A DNA stretch of 64,000 nucleotides from Chitinophaga eiseniae (GTDB taxonomy: Bacteria > Bacteroidota > Bacteroidia > Chitinophagales > Chitinophagaceae): positions 992,001 to 1,056,000 of the forward strand of contig NZ_JABAHZ010000002.1 in assembly GCF_012641265.1 (NCBI RefSeq), written 5' to 3'. How positions within the stretch are numbered: position 1 is the stretch's first letter; every line of letters begins with the position of its first letter. This document shows positions 26,947 through 35,347 of the stretch, piece by piece. The notes beneath the pieces are model-generated. The model was given only the letters and a program-made list of their open reading frames with translations. It was not told where the DNA came from and did not search any database. Made by a program: the position numbers and the translations under genes.

Positions 26947-27847
26947 GAAACGTGAAAATATAGGAATTGTTTCCTTACCGGAATATGCGCATGTAGATCC
27001 GAGCTTTGTGGTATCCGGATTGTGCGAATTGGGCAATAGTTTTTTTGACCAGATTGGTGTGCCACACCGGCATGACTTCTACACCATCTATTGGATAAAG
27101 AAAGGGAAGTTGCTGCATACCATTGATGCAGTAACACATGAGGTAAAAAAGAATACCCTCTTTTTTGTGGCGCCCGGCCAGGTACACAATCTACAGGCTA
27201 CCGAGAAAATTGATGGTTACATGATCGCATTCCGGGAAGCTTTTATGTGTTTAAAAGACCAATCGCAGGTATCGGGAATTAATTCCGGCCTGTTTTTCAA
27301 TAACCAGTTCAGTAGTGTATTGCAGCTCGATGATGAGCAGGAAAAGGATATTGAGGCTATTATTCGCCTGATGATGAAAGAACTCGCGCTCCGGGAGCCG
27401 GAATATGAAACCGCGCTGCATGGATTGCTGCGTTATTTCCTGGTGCTGGCTTCCCGTATAAAAGGTGAAAGTCTTTCTATTTCGACCGAACAACATGCTG
27501 CACATAACAGTTCTATCTTCCTGAAATTCAAAAACCTGATAGAAGAAAAATATCAGTACCTAAAAAACGTGTCCGATTATGCCGGACTCCTCCATATAAA
27601 ACCTGTACTGCTCAACGAAATCAGTAAGCAATTATCTGGAATTACAGCAGGAGAGCATATCCGCAACAGGGTCATCCTGGAAGCGCAGCGGTACCTGTAC
27701 AATACAGACCTCACGGCTAAGGAAATTGCTTATAAACTTGGCTTTGACGACCCACATTATTTCAGTCGCTTTTTTAAGAAATATACCAATCAGAGTCCTT
27801 CTGAGTTTAAAGAGGCAGCCCGCTCCTCTTTAACCCCTTCCGTATAA
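26939..27847 (+). CDS. AraC-family regulator with cupin sensor domain
   Basis: A 302-residue regulator. The N-terminal ~150 residues look like the AraC cupin: HRHDFYTIYWIKKGKLLHTI, then NTLFFVAPGQVHNLQ. The C-terminal AraC HTH pair is IRNRVILEAQRYLYNTDLTA and KEIAYKLGFDDPHYFSRFFK, followed by KYTNQSPSEFK. It overlaps scpA by eight bases. Downstream lie pirin, YceI, nitroreductase, OsmC and pirin genes in the same direction, so it may control this block, although pirin has its own promoter. The ligand is unknown. Confidence 0.93.
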   Translation: MAEKRENIGIVSLPEYAHVDPSFVVSGLCELGNSFFDQIGVPHRHDFYTIYWIKKGKLLHTIDAVTHEVKKNTLFFVAPGQVHNLQATEKIDGYMIAFREAFMCLKDQSQVSGINSGLFFNNQFSSVLQLDDEQEKDIEAIIRLMMKELALREPEYETALHGLLRYFLVLASRIKGESLSISTEQHAAHNSSIFLKFKNLIEEKYQYLKNVSDYAGLLHIKPVLLNEISKQLSGITAGEHIRNRVILEAQRYLYNTDLTAKEIAYKLGFDDPHYFSRFFKKYTNQSPSEFKEAARSSLTPSV

Positions 27848-27897
27848 GGTTTTAAGGGGATTTGTAAAAAAGTCCATCACTAGCGACGTTTTATCCA

Positions 27898-27928
27898 TTT
27901 TTAACGGGTGTTATAACATGTAGTTTTG
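27898..27928 (+). promoter_or_regulatory. Promoter of the first pirin gene
   Basis: TAGTTTTG at 27921-27928 has a TTTT at 27898-27901 with exactly 19 bases between. AGGAGG follows at 27939. The element covers the upstream in-frame Met codons, so the pirin start must be ATG 27953. Confidence 0.65.
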
Positions 27929-27952
27929 TGTTGTCTTAGGAGGCAAAAAACT

Positions 27953-28822
27953 ATGAACACACAAAAACATGTAAACCAGATAGTAAAAGCAGCCGCACCA
28001 CATATGGTAGGTGATGGCTTCCGGGTACAAAGTACCTTACCAGGTGGTACCCGTTCTGAAAATAACAGGATTAGTCCTTTCATTATGATGGACTACGCCG
28101 CACCCAACTACATCCCGCCTAGTCCCAGACCCCGTGGTGTAGGAGAACATCCGCATAAAGGTTTTGAAACTGTGACCATCGTGTACCAGGGCGAACTGGA
28201 GCACCGGGATTCTACCGGCAGCCATGGATTCCTGTACCCCGGTGATGTGCAGTGGATGACTGCAGCTGGCGGTATTTTACATGAAGAGAAATATAGCGAC
28301 GCATTTACCAAAACTGGCGGTAAAGCAGAATTTGCGCAATTGTGGGTAAATCTTCCCAAAGCATTTAAAAATAACCCGGCAGGCTACCAGAACTTAACCA
28401 AAGCCGAAATTCCAGTGATCAACATTGGTACGGAAAGTTATGTAAGAGTAATAGCTGGTGAATACGGGGATGTGAAAGGCGCAGCGCGCACCTTCTCTCC
28501 GCTGAATGTACTGGACGTGCGTTTAAAGAAAGGCGACACCGTTACTTTTTCTCTACCGGCACATTTTAACACCGCGGCAGTTGTTTTCCAGGGAGAAGCT
28601 GATATTAACGGCCAACCACTGAAAGCAGTAGAAACAGCCCTTTTCGAAAAAGAGGGTACTGAAATTAAGCTCACTGCATTGGAAGACGCCACTATACTAG
28701 TGTTGAGCGGAGAACCAATAGATGAACCCATCTTCGCTTATGGCCCGTTTGTGATGAATACAGAAGAAGAGATTGTGACCGCTATCAACGATTTTAATGC
28801 CGGTAAAATGGGCCGCTTATAA
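27953..28822 (+). CDS. Pirin family protein
   Basis: A 289-residue double-cupin protein. ATG 27953 is chosen because a consensus promoter overlaps the earlier in-frame codons and an AGGAGG lies 9 bases upstream. The N-terminal cupin holds metal ligands in GVGEHPHKGFETVTIVYQGE and ELEHRDSTG; GDVQWMTAAGGILHEE follows. Pirins bind Fe or Ni; some act as quercetinases, others as redox-linked regulators. A second pirin gene lies at 30900, 2 kb downstream. YceI follows at 28870. Confidence 0.94.
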   Translation: MNTQKHVNQIVKAAAPHMVGDGFRVQSTLPGGTRSENNRISPFIMMDYAAPNYIPPSPRPRGVGEHPHKGFETVTIVYQGELEHRDSTGSHGFLYPGDVQWMTAAGGILHEEKYSDAFTKTGGKAEFAQLWVNLPKAFKNNPAGYQNLTKAEIPVINIGTESYVRVIAGEYGDVKGAARTFSPLNVLDVRLKKGDTVTFSLPAHFNTAAVVFQGEADINGQPLKAVETALFEKEGTEIKLTALEDATILVLSGEPIDEPIFAYGPFVMNTEEEIVTAINDFNAGKMGRL

Positions 28823-28869
28823 TTTATAATAACAAATCATTTCAATAATACTACTAAAAACAAAACAAT

Positions 28870-29397
28870 ATGGCAACCTGGAAAATTGATCCTTCACACA
28901 GTGATGTACAATTTAAAATTAAACACCTGATGATTACGACCGTAACCGGTCAGTTTGCAAAATTTGATGGTACTATGCAAACCACTACTGACAATGATTT
29001 CAGTAATGCTTCCATCTCTTTTGAAGCAGACATCAATAGCATTTCTACTCAAAATGCGCAGCGTGATCAGCATTTGCTGGCAGGAGATTTCTTCGAAGCG
29101 GAAAAATATCCCAAGCTGACATTTGTGTCTAAGGAAGTAAAGAAAATAGATAGTGAAACATATAAACTGGTAGGTGATTTAACCATTCGTGACAATACCC
29201 GTCCGGTAGAACTGAATGTAGAATTTGGTGGCGAAGTGGTAGATCCATATGGTCAGACCAAGGCTGGATTTGAATTAAGCGGTAAGATTAACCGTAAAGA
29301 TTTTGGCCTTACTTTCCATGCTACTACCGAAACCGGTGGATTGTTGCTGAGTGACGAAGTGAAGTTACTGGCTAGTGTACAAATGGTAAAACAATAA
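28870..29397 (+). CDS. YceI family protein
   Basis: A 175-residue lipocalin-like protein without a signal peptide (MATWKIDPSHSDVQFKIKHL), hence cytoplasmic, unlike periplasmic E. coli YceI. Family pattern: HSDVQFKIKHLMITTVTGQF, FSNASISFEADINSISTQNA, RDQHLLAGDFFEAEKYPKLT and the final barrel strand VKLLASVQM. YceI proteins bind polyisoprenoids and are often induced by stress or high pH. It lies 47 bases after pirin and is probably co-transcribed; a structured hairpin separates it from the nitroreductase gene. Confidence 0.93.
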   Translation: MATWKIDPSHSDVQFKIKHLMITTVTGQFAKFDGTMQTTTDNDFSNASISFEADINSISTQNAQRDQHLLAGDFFEAEKYPKLTFVSKEVKKIDSETYKLVGDLTIRDNTRPVELNVEFGGEVVDPYGQTKAGFELSGKINRKDFGLTFHATTETGGLLLSDEVKLLASVQMVKQ

Positions 29398-29408
29398 GCA
29401 CATATTTC

Positions 29409-29476
29409 GTTTTGTTACTCAGCTATTTTGTTCGATTACGGCCCTGTATCCCGGGCAGATAGCTGGGTAACAAAAT
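29409..29476. repeat. Long hairpin between YceI and nitroreductase genes
   Basis: GTTTTGTTACTCAGCTAT (29409-29426) pairs 16 of 18 with ATAGCTGGGTAACAAAAT (29459-29476), enclosing a 32-base loop. There is no T-run directly after, so it may be a processing or attenuation signal rather than a simple terminator. Confidence 0.6.
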
Positions 29477-29494
29477 ACCAAGCAAGCATTGACG

Positions 29495-30124
29495 ATGGAT
29501 ATTTTGAATAAACTGGAATGGCGTTACGCCGTTAAGAAATTTAATCCGGCTAAGAAACTGAGTGCCGCACAGCTGGATAAACTGATTGCCGCCACCCGGC
29601 TTTCTGCCTCGTCTTATGGGTTACAACCTTATAAGATACTGGTAGTAGAGAATCCGGCGGTACGTGAGCAATTAAAAGCAGCATCCAATAACCAGGCGCA
29701 GGTAACCGACGCCTCACAGTTGGTGGTGTTTGCAAGATATACCGACTTGAATGAGTCGCACGTAGATGATTATACGAACAATATTGCGGAAACGCGCAAC
29801 ATAAACCCCGCGCAGCTGGCAGGCTTTGCGGGTGTGATGAAGAACACGGTGAATCAGTTGGGTTCAAACGGCACGGCTGTATGGAGCTCCAAGCAGGCTT
29901 ACATTGCATTGGGCACCTTACTGACCGCCGCTGCAGTGGAAAATATCGATGCCTGCCCTATGGAAGGCTTTGATGCTGCCAGATACGACGAAATTTTGGG
30001 ATTGAAAGAGAAAGGATTGGCTGCAGTGGTGACGGCTGCTATTGGATTTAGAGCAGATGATGACGTGATGCAGCATGCGAAGAAAGTACGTAAGCCAATA
30101 ACGGAATTGGTAGAAATGATATAG
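29495..30124 (+). CDS. Nitroreductase family NAD(P)H-dependent oxidoreductase
   Basis: A 209-residue FMN flavoprotein, NfsB-like. ATG 29495 is preferred over an in-frame TTG at 29489. The N terminus WRYAVKKFNPAKKLS and the LSASSYGLQPYKILVVENP segment hold FMN phosphate contacts; ALGTLLTAAAVENIDACPMEGFD is the family's central helix and loop, and the end has DDVMQHAKKVRKPITELV. Such enzymes reduce nitroaromatics and quinones. It fits the surrounding stress genes. Two tandem terminators follow. Confidence 0.93.
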   Translation: MDILNKLEWRYAVKKFNPAKKLSAAQLDKLIAATRLSASSYGLQPYKILVVENPAVREQLKAASNNQAQVTDASQLVVFARYTDLNESHVDDYTNNIAETRNINPAQLAGFAGVMKNTVNQLGSNGTAVWSSKQAYIALGTLLTAAAVENIDACPMEGFDAARYDEILGLKEKGLAAVVTAAIGFRADDDVMQHAKKVRKPITELVEMI

Positions 30125-30151
30125 GAATCAATTGAAGGGAATCATGTTTAT

Positions 30152-30212
30152 ACCGCACCAGCCACTGGTGCGGTTTTTTTATTGCCGGAAGCTACAGGAA
30201 GCTCCGGCATTT
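30152..30212 (+). terminator. Tandem terminators after nitroreductase
   Basis: First: ACCGCACCA/TGGTGCGGT, nine perfect pairs with a five-base loop, then seven T. Second: TGCCGGAAGCT/AGCTCCGGCA (one bulge) at 30183-30210, then a T-run. Confidence 0.9.
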
Positions 30213-30287
30213 TTTATTCCCGATTAATTTGTAATTTGGGCCCCTGCACTGATTCTTCTAACAAAGAAAAAAAATAAAACATTAAAC

Positions 30288-30698
30288 ATGAAAAGATCTG
30301 CATCTGCCAATTGGCAAGGTACCGGTAAAGAAGGTAAAGGTAATTTAACCACCCAGTCTACCGTTTTAAACAAGACCCAGTATTCTTATGGCAGCCGTTT
30401 TGAAGAAGGCGTTGGCACTAACCCTGAAGAACTGATTGCAGCCGCTCATGCTGGTTGTTTTACCATGAAACTGAGTTTTGTTATCACCGGCGCTGGTTTT
30501 ACACCTGGTAACATCGATACCAAATGCACTATTACATTGGAAAACGGCGCTATTACCACCAGCCACCTGGAAGTAACTGCCAGCGTACCAGGTCTGGATG
30601 CTGCAAAATTTGCTGAATTTGTAAAGGATGCAGAAGCAAATTGCCCGGTAAGTAAAGTGCTGAATGCTACTATTACTTCCGACGCCAAGCTGGTATAA
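30288..30698 (+). CDS. OsmC family peroxiredoxin-like protein
   Basis: A 136-residue thiol peroxidase-like protein. OsmC marks are ANWQGTGKEGKGNLTT at the N terminus, GTNPEELIAAAHAGCFTMKL with the first reactive Cys, and EANCPVSKVLNATI with the second. The two cysteines form the redox pair that reduces organic hydroperoxides. It sits alone between terminators in the pirin/YceI/nitroreductase block. Confidence 0.95.
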   Translation: MKRSASANWQGTGKEGKGNLTTQSTVLNKTQYSYGSRFEEGVGTNPEELIAAAHAGCFTMKLSFVITGAGFTPGNIDTKCTITLENGAITTSHLEVTASVPGLDAAKFAEFVKDAEANCPVSKVLNATITSDAKLV

Positions 30699-30704
30699 GG
30701 AGGA

Positions 30705-30807
30705 GCAAAAAGCTTAAAGTAAAAAGCTATTGAAGCGAGTGATCTTGCGAATATTTGAAATCGCACTGGTCACCCGCTTCAATAGCTTTTTACTTTAAGC
30801 TTTCTGC
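30705..30807. repeat. Very long palindromic element (38-nt arms)
   Basis: The arms 30705-30742 and 30770-30807 pair with two mismatches around a 27-base loop. The inner part reads CTATTGAAGCGAGTGA and its complement, close to the palindrome at 39369 (CTATTGAGGCGAATGA when read from its right arm). It lies seven bases past the OsmC stop, so it may also end transcription. Confidence 0.75.
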
Positions 30808-30899
30808 ATTTTTTGTCCACGTTTTTCATCAGATCATCCATTCCTCCCGCGGCCACTTATAGCGATATTTGTGTTGTATTAAACAAAGGAGATTAAGTT

Positions 30900-31613
30900 A
30901 TGAAAAAAGTAATTCATCGTGCAGATACCAGGGGATATGCCAACCATGGTTGGTTGAAGAGTCATCATACCTTCAGTTTTGCTAACTACTATGATCCCAA
31001 CAGGATTCATTTTGGTGCATTGCGGGTTTTGAATGATGATTCGGTGAAGGGCGGTATGGGTTTTGGCGCTCACCCACACGATAATATGGAGATCGTATCT
31101 ATTGTACTGCATGGTGCGCTGGAACACCGTGATAATACCGGTAAGCAGGAAGTAATCCGTAAAAACGATATACAGATCATGAGTGCCGGCACTGGCGTCG
31201 TTCACTCTGAGTTTAACGCTTCCAAAACGGAAGATGTTAACTTCCTGCAGATTTGGGTAATTCCTTCCGAAAGAAATGTAGCGCCCCGCTATGATCAACG
31301 CACATTTGATCCTGCCAGTCGTGAAAATAAATTGCAGGTGGTCATCGCACCAGATAAATCTGCCGATACACTTTGGTTAAACCAGGATGCGTGGTTTTCG
31401 TTAGGTAAATTTGATGCAGGTAAAACAGTAGAGATCACTGCAAAGAAGGCGGGAACAGGCAGCTACCTGTTTTTGCTTAGCGGGGAAATACAAATAGATG
31501 GAGAAACCTTACAAACCAGGGATGCTATTGGGTTATCGGAGTATGATAAAGCAACGGTAGAAATTATTAAACCGGCAGAGTTTTTGCTGATAGATATTTC
31601 TATGTTGAGCTAA
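30900..31613 (+). CDS. Pirin family protein (second copy)
   Basis: A 237-residue pirin of the short YhhW type. It has HTFSFANYYDPNRIHFGALR, metal ligands in FGAHPHDNMEIVSIVLHG, ALEHRDNTGKQEVI and the MSAGTGVVHSEFN loop. An AAAGGAGA ribosome-binding site lies just before the ATG. E. coli YhhW has quercetinase activity. It is distinct from the longer pirin at 27953: here the C-terminal cupin is short and ends EFLLIDISMLS. It is transcribed alone, before a terminator at 31651. Confidence 0.94.
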   Translation: MKKVIHRADTRGYANHGWLKSHHTFSFANYYDPNRIHFGALRVLNDDSVKGGMGFGAHPHDNMEIVSIVLHGALEHRDNTGKQEVIRKNDIQIMSAGTGVVHSEFNASKTEDVNFLQIWVIPSERNVAPRYDQRTFDPASRENKLQVVIAPDKSADTLWLNQDAWFSLGKFDAGKTVEITAKKAGTGSYLFLLSGEIQIDGETLQTRDAIGLSEYDKATVEIIKPAEFLLIDISMLS

Positions 31614-31650
31614 TTATCATTTCATTATATACTAACCCGTTACATCTAAG

Positions 31651-31682
31651 AAAGATCAGCTGCAAGGCTGATCTTTTTTTTC
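31651..31682 (+). terminator. Terminator of the second pirin gene
   Basis: AAAGATCAGC and GCTGATCTTT (10-bp perfect stem, six-base loop) followed by a T-run. Confidence 0.9.
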
Positions 31683-31744
31683 TATTTTTATCCGGAACAC
31701 TTATTTATTGCGTCACTATTAAAACCGCCACTGAGGAAGAAATC

Positions 31745-32458
31745 ATGTTATTAGCTACAGACCTGGATGGAACTTTTTTAGGAGGAACACCGGAAGATAA
31801 AGAAGAACTCTATCATTTATTACATCATAACAAGGAAATACAATTGGTATTTGTAACCGGAAGAGGCATACGCAGTGTATTGAATTTATTGGAAGATACT
31901 GCACTGCCGCGTCCGGAGTATATTATTTGTGATGTAGGTGCTACCATTACACATTTGCCTAGCCTGGCAGCTGTAGAGCCTGTACAGTCCAATATTGCCG
32001 CCAAATGGCCAGGAGATCATGTTAGGGAAACGATGAAAAAGGTAAAAGGGTTACTACATCAGGAAGCTCAACAGCAATATCGTTGCTCTTATTATTACGA
32101 TGAGGAAACAGATATAGAAAGCGCCCGGGAAATAGCGGCCTCACTGCAATGCGACATGGTTTTATCTGCCGGAAAATACCTGGATATTTTGCCTGGTGGC
32201 GTTAATAAAGGATATACTTTACAACAGTTGCTGGAGATACTGGTGCTGCCCCATCATAAAATATTGGTAGCTGGTGATTCTATGAATGACATAACGATGT
32301 ATGAAACTGGATTTAAGGGCGTGGTAGTAGGTGATTCGGAAGCTGAATTAGTTAGGCGTACTGCAGGTATGCCACATGTATTGCAGGCGCAGCGGGCTGG
32401 CGCCGGGGGGATCCTGGAGGCGATGGCATTCTTTCCTGAGTTCCGTAGTTACCTGTAA
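31745..32458 (+). CDS. HAD-IIB hydrolase, sucrose-phosphatase-like
   Basis: A 237-residue HAD phosphatase of subfamily IIB. Motif I is LLATDLDGTFLGG with both catalytic aspartates, motif II VFVTGRG, motif III in GGVNKGYTLQQLL (Lys), and motif IV LVAGDSMNDITMYE. The TDLDGTFLGG opening and cap resemble sucrose-6-phosphate phosphatases and mannosylfructose-phosphate phosphatases, so a sugar-phosphate substrate is likely. No matching sucrose-phosphate synthase is adjacent; its partner is unknown. An intact HAD phosphatase here contrasts with the defective one fused to the GpgS-like enzyme at 14395. Confidence 0.88.
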   Translation: MLLATDLDGTFLGGTPEDKEELYHLLHHNKEIQLVFVTGRGIRSVLNLLEDTALPRPEYIICDVGATITHLPSLAAVEPVQSNIAAKWPGDHVRETMKKVKGLLHQEAQQQYRCSYYYDEETDIESAREIAASLQCDMVLSAGKYLDILPGGVNKGYTLQQLLEILVLPHHKILVAGDSMNDITMYETGFKGVVVGDSEAELVRRTAGMPHVLQAQRAGAGGILEAMAFFPEFRSYL

Positions 32459-32604
32459 AAAGGGAGATAAAATTGTGGGCAGAACAGAAAAAGATTGTAC
32501 CTTAGAATAGGCCTTTGCCAGTAAATATATATGGATATTGACAACAGCGTTTGGTATGATGAATAGCTTTTTAATCATCATTTAAATTGATAAATCAATA
32601 CACC

Positions 32605-32982
32605 ATGGATATGACAACTCCCACTGAAGAGCTGCACCAGCAGCTGAATTCCTGGAAAGAAGAAGTAAATGATGTCAGGACAGAAGTGAAAATGATGCGT
32701 GAGCGTTTAGAGCAAATCGCATTAAGTAAAGCCTCCAGGGACGTAATGACAAAAGTTGAACATTTTGAAAACCGTTTACTACGCCAACGGGAAGTAGCTG
32801 ATGAAATGTATCACGACCTGAAACAATGCGCAAAAAAAGTCTCCAACGCGCCTGTAACTGCCGTACATGATGATCGGCCCATAGATGACTACGATACCAT
32901 GCAACACCGCATGGAAATTTTTCAGAAACTATACATCTCGTTAAAAGAAGAATTCAATGGCTTTATGCCTTGCGAGGTATAA
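32605..32982 (+). CDS. Coiled-coil protein of unknown function
   Basis: A 125-residue acidic soluble protein with no signal peptide. ATG 32605 (MDMTTPTEELHQQ) is chosen over a TTG 18 bases earlier. Residues ~8-75 form a heptad-rich coiled coil (LHQQLNSWKEEVNDVRTEVK, MMRERLEQIALSKASRDVMT). A second helical part (MQHRMEIFQKLYISLKEEFN) ends the protein. I do not recognise the family. It ends three bases before the stop of the convergent PAS-protein gene with no terminator between them. Confidence 0.7.
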   Translation: MDMTTPTEELHQQLNSWKEEVNDVRTEVKMMRERLEQIALSKASRDVMTKVEHFENRLLRQREVADEMYHDLKQCAKKVSNAPVTAVHDDRPIDDYDTMQHRMEIFQKLYISLKEEFNGFMPCEV

Positions 32983-32985
32983 TGT

Positions 32986-34134
32986 TTATTGAAGGGTTTT
33001 TACTTTATGCTCAATTTTATGAATGATTTCATCCAATTGACGGGTGGATTCGTGTAGCCATGCCATCAACTGGGAATTAAAGTCCCCGTTTTGGTCGTTT
33101 TTGTCGAACAGATCGGTGATACCCAGTATAGAGACTACGGGCCTGCGTATTTCATGTGAATTGATCCAAGCAATTTCACGGAGCGTTTTATTTTGTTCTT
33201 CCAGCAGCCTGGCTTGTTTTACATGCCTGTCGATATCCTGTATCATCCCGATCATGCGATATGGTTGCCCGTTTTCGTACATAATAAACGCGCGATCGAC
33301 TACGTATTTATAGCCGCCATCTGCGCATCTGAAGCGATATTCTTCCGACCAGTAGTTGAGGTTTTCCTTTTTGCATCTTTCGAGGGAAGCCATTACCCGG
33401 AAATAGTCGGTTGCATGAATATTGGTTTGCCACCATTCTACCAGGTCGGTGTCGTCAGCATTATTATAATGAAAGAGATCCGATAGTCCGTGATTCCAGG
33501 TAACAGCGTTAGTAACCAGGTTTTTATCGTATACCGCATCGTTAGTGGCTTTAGCCAGTAGTTCATAACGCATACCCAGCTCATGCGCTTCCCTGTTGGC
33601 TTTCACTTCGGCATCTACATCTTTCGACATAATGAAGCGGGCATCTTTGCCAAAATAAACGGCCGGAAGCGAATAGATTTCTGTAAAGAAATTGGTACCA
33701 TCTTTTTTGCGATGTTTCCATATGCCCCGGTATTCACCGCTGCTGCACCGTTCTGCGGCATTTTCCAGCAATAAGGGAACATCCTCCACATTTCGTAGGT
33801 CCTTTACCGTTATTTGCTCCAGGAACTCCTTTTTACTGTACCCGTACTTCGCCGATGCTGCTGTATTGACCGACAGGAAACGCATCGTACTTTTTTCATA
33901 AATCCACATAGGAATGGGATATTCATTGAACAGGTGCTCGAACTGAAGCGCACGTTTGTTAATCAGCCGGGGAGCTATCAGTAAGAAGATAATGATACCT
34001 GTCAGTAAAATGATGCTGCCTGTCAATAACCAGGAGTAAGGGGCGGTATTAAATTTTAATAAGAGGTAACTGTTCATCGAAACGACAACAAACAAGAGAC
34101 ATAGGCAAACAATCTTTACAGGGGCGTTTGACAT
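32986..34134 (-). CDS. Membrane PAS protein with histidine-kinase-like DHp helix but no ATPase domain
   Basis: A 382-residue protein with two N-terminal helices (IVCLCLLFVVVSMNSYLLLK; WLLTGSIILLTGIIIFLLIA), a first PAS (~70-185, PMWIYEKSTMRFLSVNTAAS), a second PAS with PAC motif (~190-320, GGYKYVVDRAFIMYENGQPY), and a C-terminal helix holding SHEIRRPVVSILGITDLFD. This matches an H-box of the HisKA/DHp type, with the candidate His, but the protein ends ~50 residues later with no HATPase_c domain. It may dimerise or be phosphorylated by another kinase. The stop is three bases from the convergent coiled-coil gene. Confidence 0.83.
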   Translation of the reverse strand: MSNAPVKIVCLCLLFVVVSMNSYLLLKFNTAPYSWLLTGSIILLTGIIIFLLIAPRLINKRALQFEHLFNEYPIPMWIYEKSTMRFLSVNTAASAKYGYSKKEFLEQITVKDLRNVEDVPLLLENAAERCSSGEYRGIWKHRKKDGTNFFTEIYSLPAVYFGKDARFIMSKDVDAEVKANREAHELGMRYELLAKATNDAVYDKNLVTNAVTWNHGLSDLFHYNNADDTDLVEWWQTNIHATDYFRVMASLERCKKENLNYWSEEYRFRCADGGYKYVVDRAFIMYENGQPYRMIGMIQDIDRHVKQARLLEEQNKTLREIAWINSHEIRRPVVSILGITDLFDKNDQNGDFNSQLMAWLHESTRQLDEIIHKIEHKVKTLQ

Positions 34135-34157
34135 TACCTGATTTTACAGAAAATTTA

Positions 34158-34186
34158 GATAATTTTTCAGCAATAGAAAAATTATC
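34158..34186. repeat. AT-rich perfect inverted repeat upstream of the PAS gene
   Basis: GATAATTTTTC and GAAAAATTATC (11 bp, perfect) around AGCAATA, 24 bases upstream of the PAS-protein start. It could be an operator or a weak terminator for the reductase gene above it. Confidence 0.45.
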
Positions 34187-34228
34187 CTTGATCATGATGA
34201 TTGATAATGTTTTTTGCATTATTAGCTG

Positions 34229-35275
34229 TCATAATTCAAGTGTCAGGTGGTCACTTGCGGGGTAGCCCACACAGGTAAGCACCAGGCCTTCTGCCAGCTC
34301 TTTTTCCGTAAGTACTTCGTTGACAGACATCCACACTTTGCCATTGGTACATTTAACGGTACAGGAGCCGCATACACCGCCCTTACAGCTATATGGCAAA
34401 GCTACGCCCTGTTCGAGTGCATAGTTCAGGATGGTTTGGTCGGCTGGAACAGACAGTTTGTATTCCTGACCATGTGCATGGATCACGACCTGCTTAGGGT
34501 CATGATTTTGTGGTAATAGTATTTTTGCAATTTTTATATCGGTGTTTACCACAAAATTTTCCTTGTGAAGCTGGTCGTTCCGGAAGCCCATGAAGGTGAG
34601 GGTAAGGAGGATGGTACGCATATAGTCTGGCGGACCACACAGAAAGAAGCTGGCATCGGTATATTGATAGCGCATATGCGTTTTTACCAGTTGCTCCAGC
34701 AAAGTATTATTAAGTCGCCTGTAGGTATGGTGACTATCCGGGTCGTTACTAAAGAGATAGGTACTTTGCAGTTGTTCTGGGTAGTTGGTTTGCCATTGCT
34801 GTAGTTGCTCGTAGAAAATGGTTCTTTCGGGGCTGGTATTGCTGTAAATTAATTTAACGTGTGCGCCGGGGTCGCGGGTAAGTATTTGTTTCAGGAGAGA
34901 AAAAATGGGCGTTATCCCGCTTCCTGCAGCAAGCAGAAAAACGTCTTTTACTGGAGCAGCAGCTGACTGATAGGTAAACCGGCCGGTAGGCTCCAGGGAG
35001 GTCACCACATCTCCTTTTTTCCAGGTCCGGATGAGATGGCGGGAAATTTCGCCATTTTCCTTCTCCCGTATAGTTACCGACATAAAGGGATCTATGCCGG
35101 GTGTAGAGCTGAAGGAATAAGAGCGCCTGTATTCTTTGTTATTCAGGGTGATGAGGAAGGTCAGGAACTGACCTGGTTGATAGCTAATCAGTTCAGGCGA
35201 TATATTGGCCAGTTTATAGGTATAAGTGCCGGGCATTTCGCGTATGATGTCTGTAATCCTGAGCTGAAAGTACAT
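34229..35275 (-). CDS. Ferredoxin-NAD(P)H reductase with C-terminal 2Fe-2S domain (PaaE/Hcr-like)
   Basis: A 348-residue electron-transfer flavoprotein. The FAD domain has the RxYS motif (RRSYSFSSTPG), the NAD(P) domain GSGITPIFSLLKQ and FFLCGPPDYMRTI, and the C terminus a plant-type 2Fe-2S ferredoxin with ligands in LPYSCKGGVCGSCTVKC plus a fourth Cys in LVLTCVGYP. Relatives (PaaE/PaaK, Hcr, benzoate-type reductases) pass electrons from NAD(P)H to monooxygenases. No paa oxygenase genes are near, so the partner is unknown. dxs lies upstream with its own terminator between. Confidence 0.92.
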   Translation of the reverse strand: MYFQLRITDIIREMPGTYTYKLANISPELISYQPGQFLTFLITLNNKEYRRSYSFSSTPGIDPFMSVTIREKENGEISRHLIRTWKKGDVVTSLEPTGRFTYQSAAAPVKDVFLLAAGSGITPIFSLLKQILTRDPGAHVKLIYSNTSPERTIFYEQLQQWQTNYPEQLQSTYLFSNDPDSHHTYRRLNNTLLEQLVKTHMRYQYTDASFFLCGPPDYMRTILLTLTFMGFRNDQLHKENFVVNTDIKIAKILLPQNHDPKQVVIHAHGQEYKLSVPADQTILNYALEQGVALPYSCKGGVCGSCTVKCTNGKVWMSVNEVLTEKELAEGLVLTCVGYPASDHLTLEL

Positions 35276-35286
35276 GGTATAAAAAA

Positions 35287-35333
35287 ATTTAGCTACCTGG
35301 ATAGCCTGTTTGGGCGTATCCAGGTAGCTAAAT
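35287..35333 (-). terminator. dxs terminator
   Basis: A 17-bp perfect stem (ATTTAGCTACCTGGATA and complement) with a 13-base loop, 14 bases past the dxs stop. Confidence 0.88.
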
Positions 35334-35347
35334 AACTAAATTCCTGT

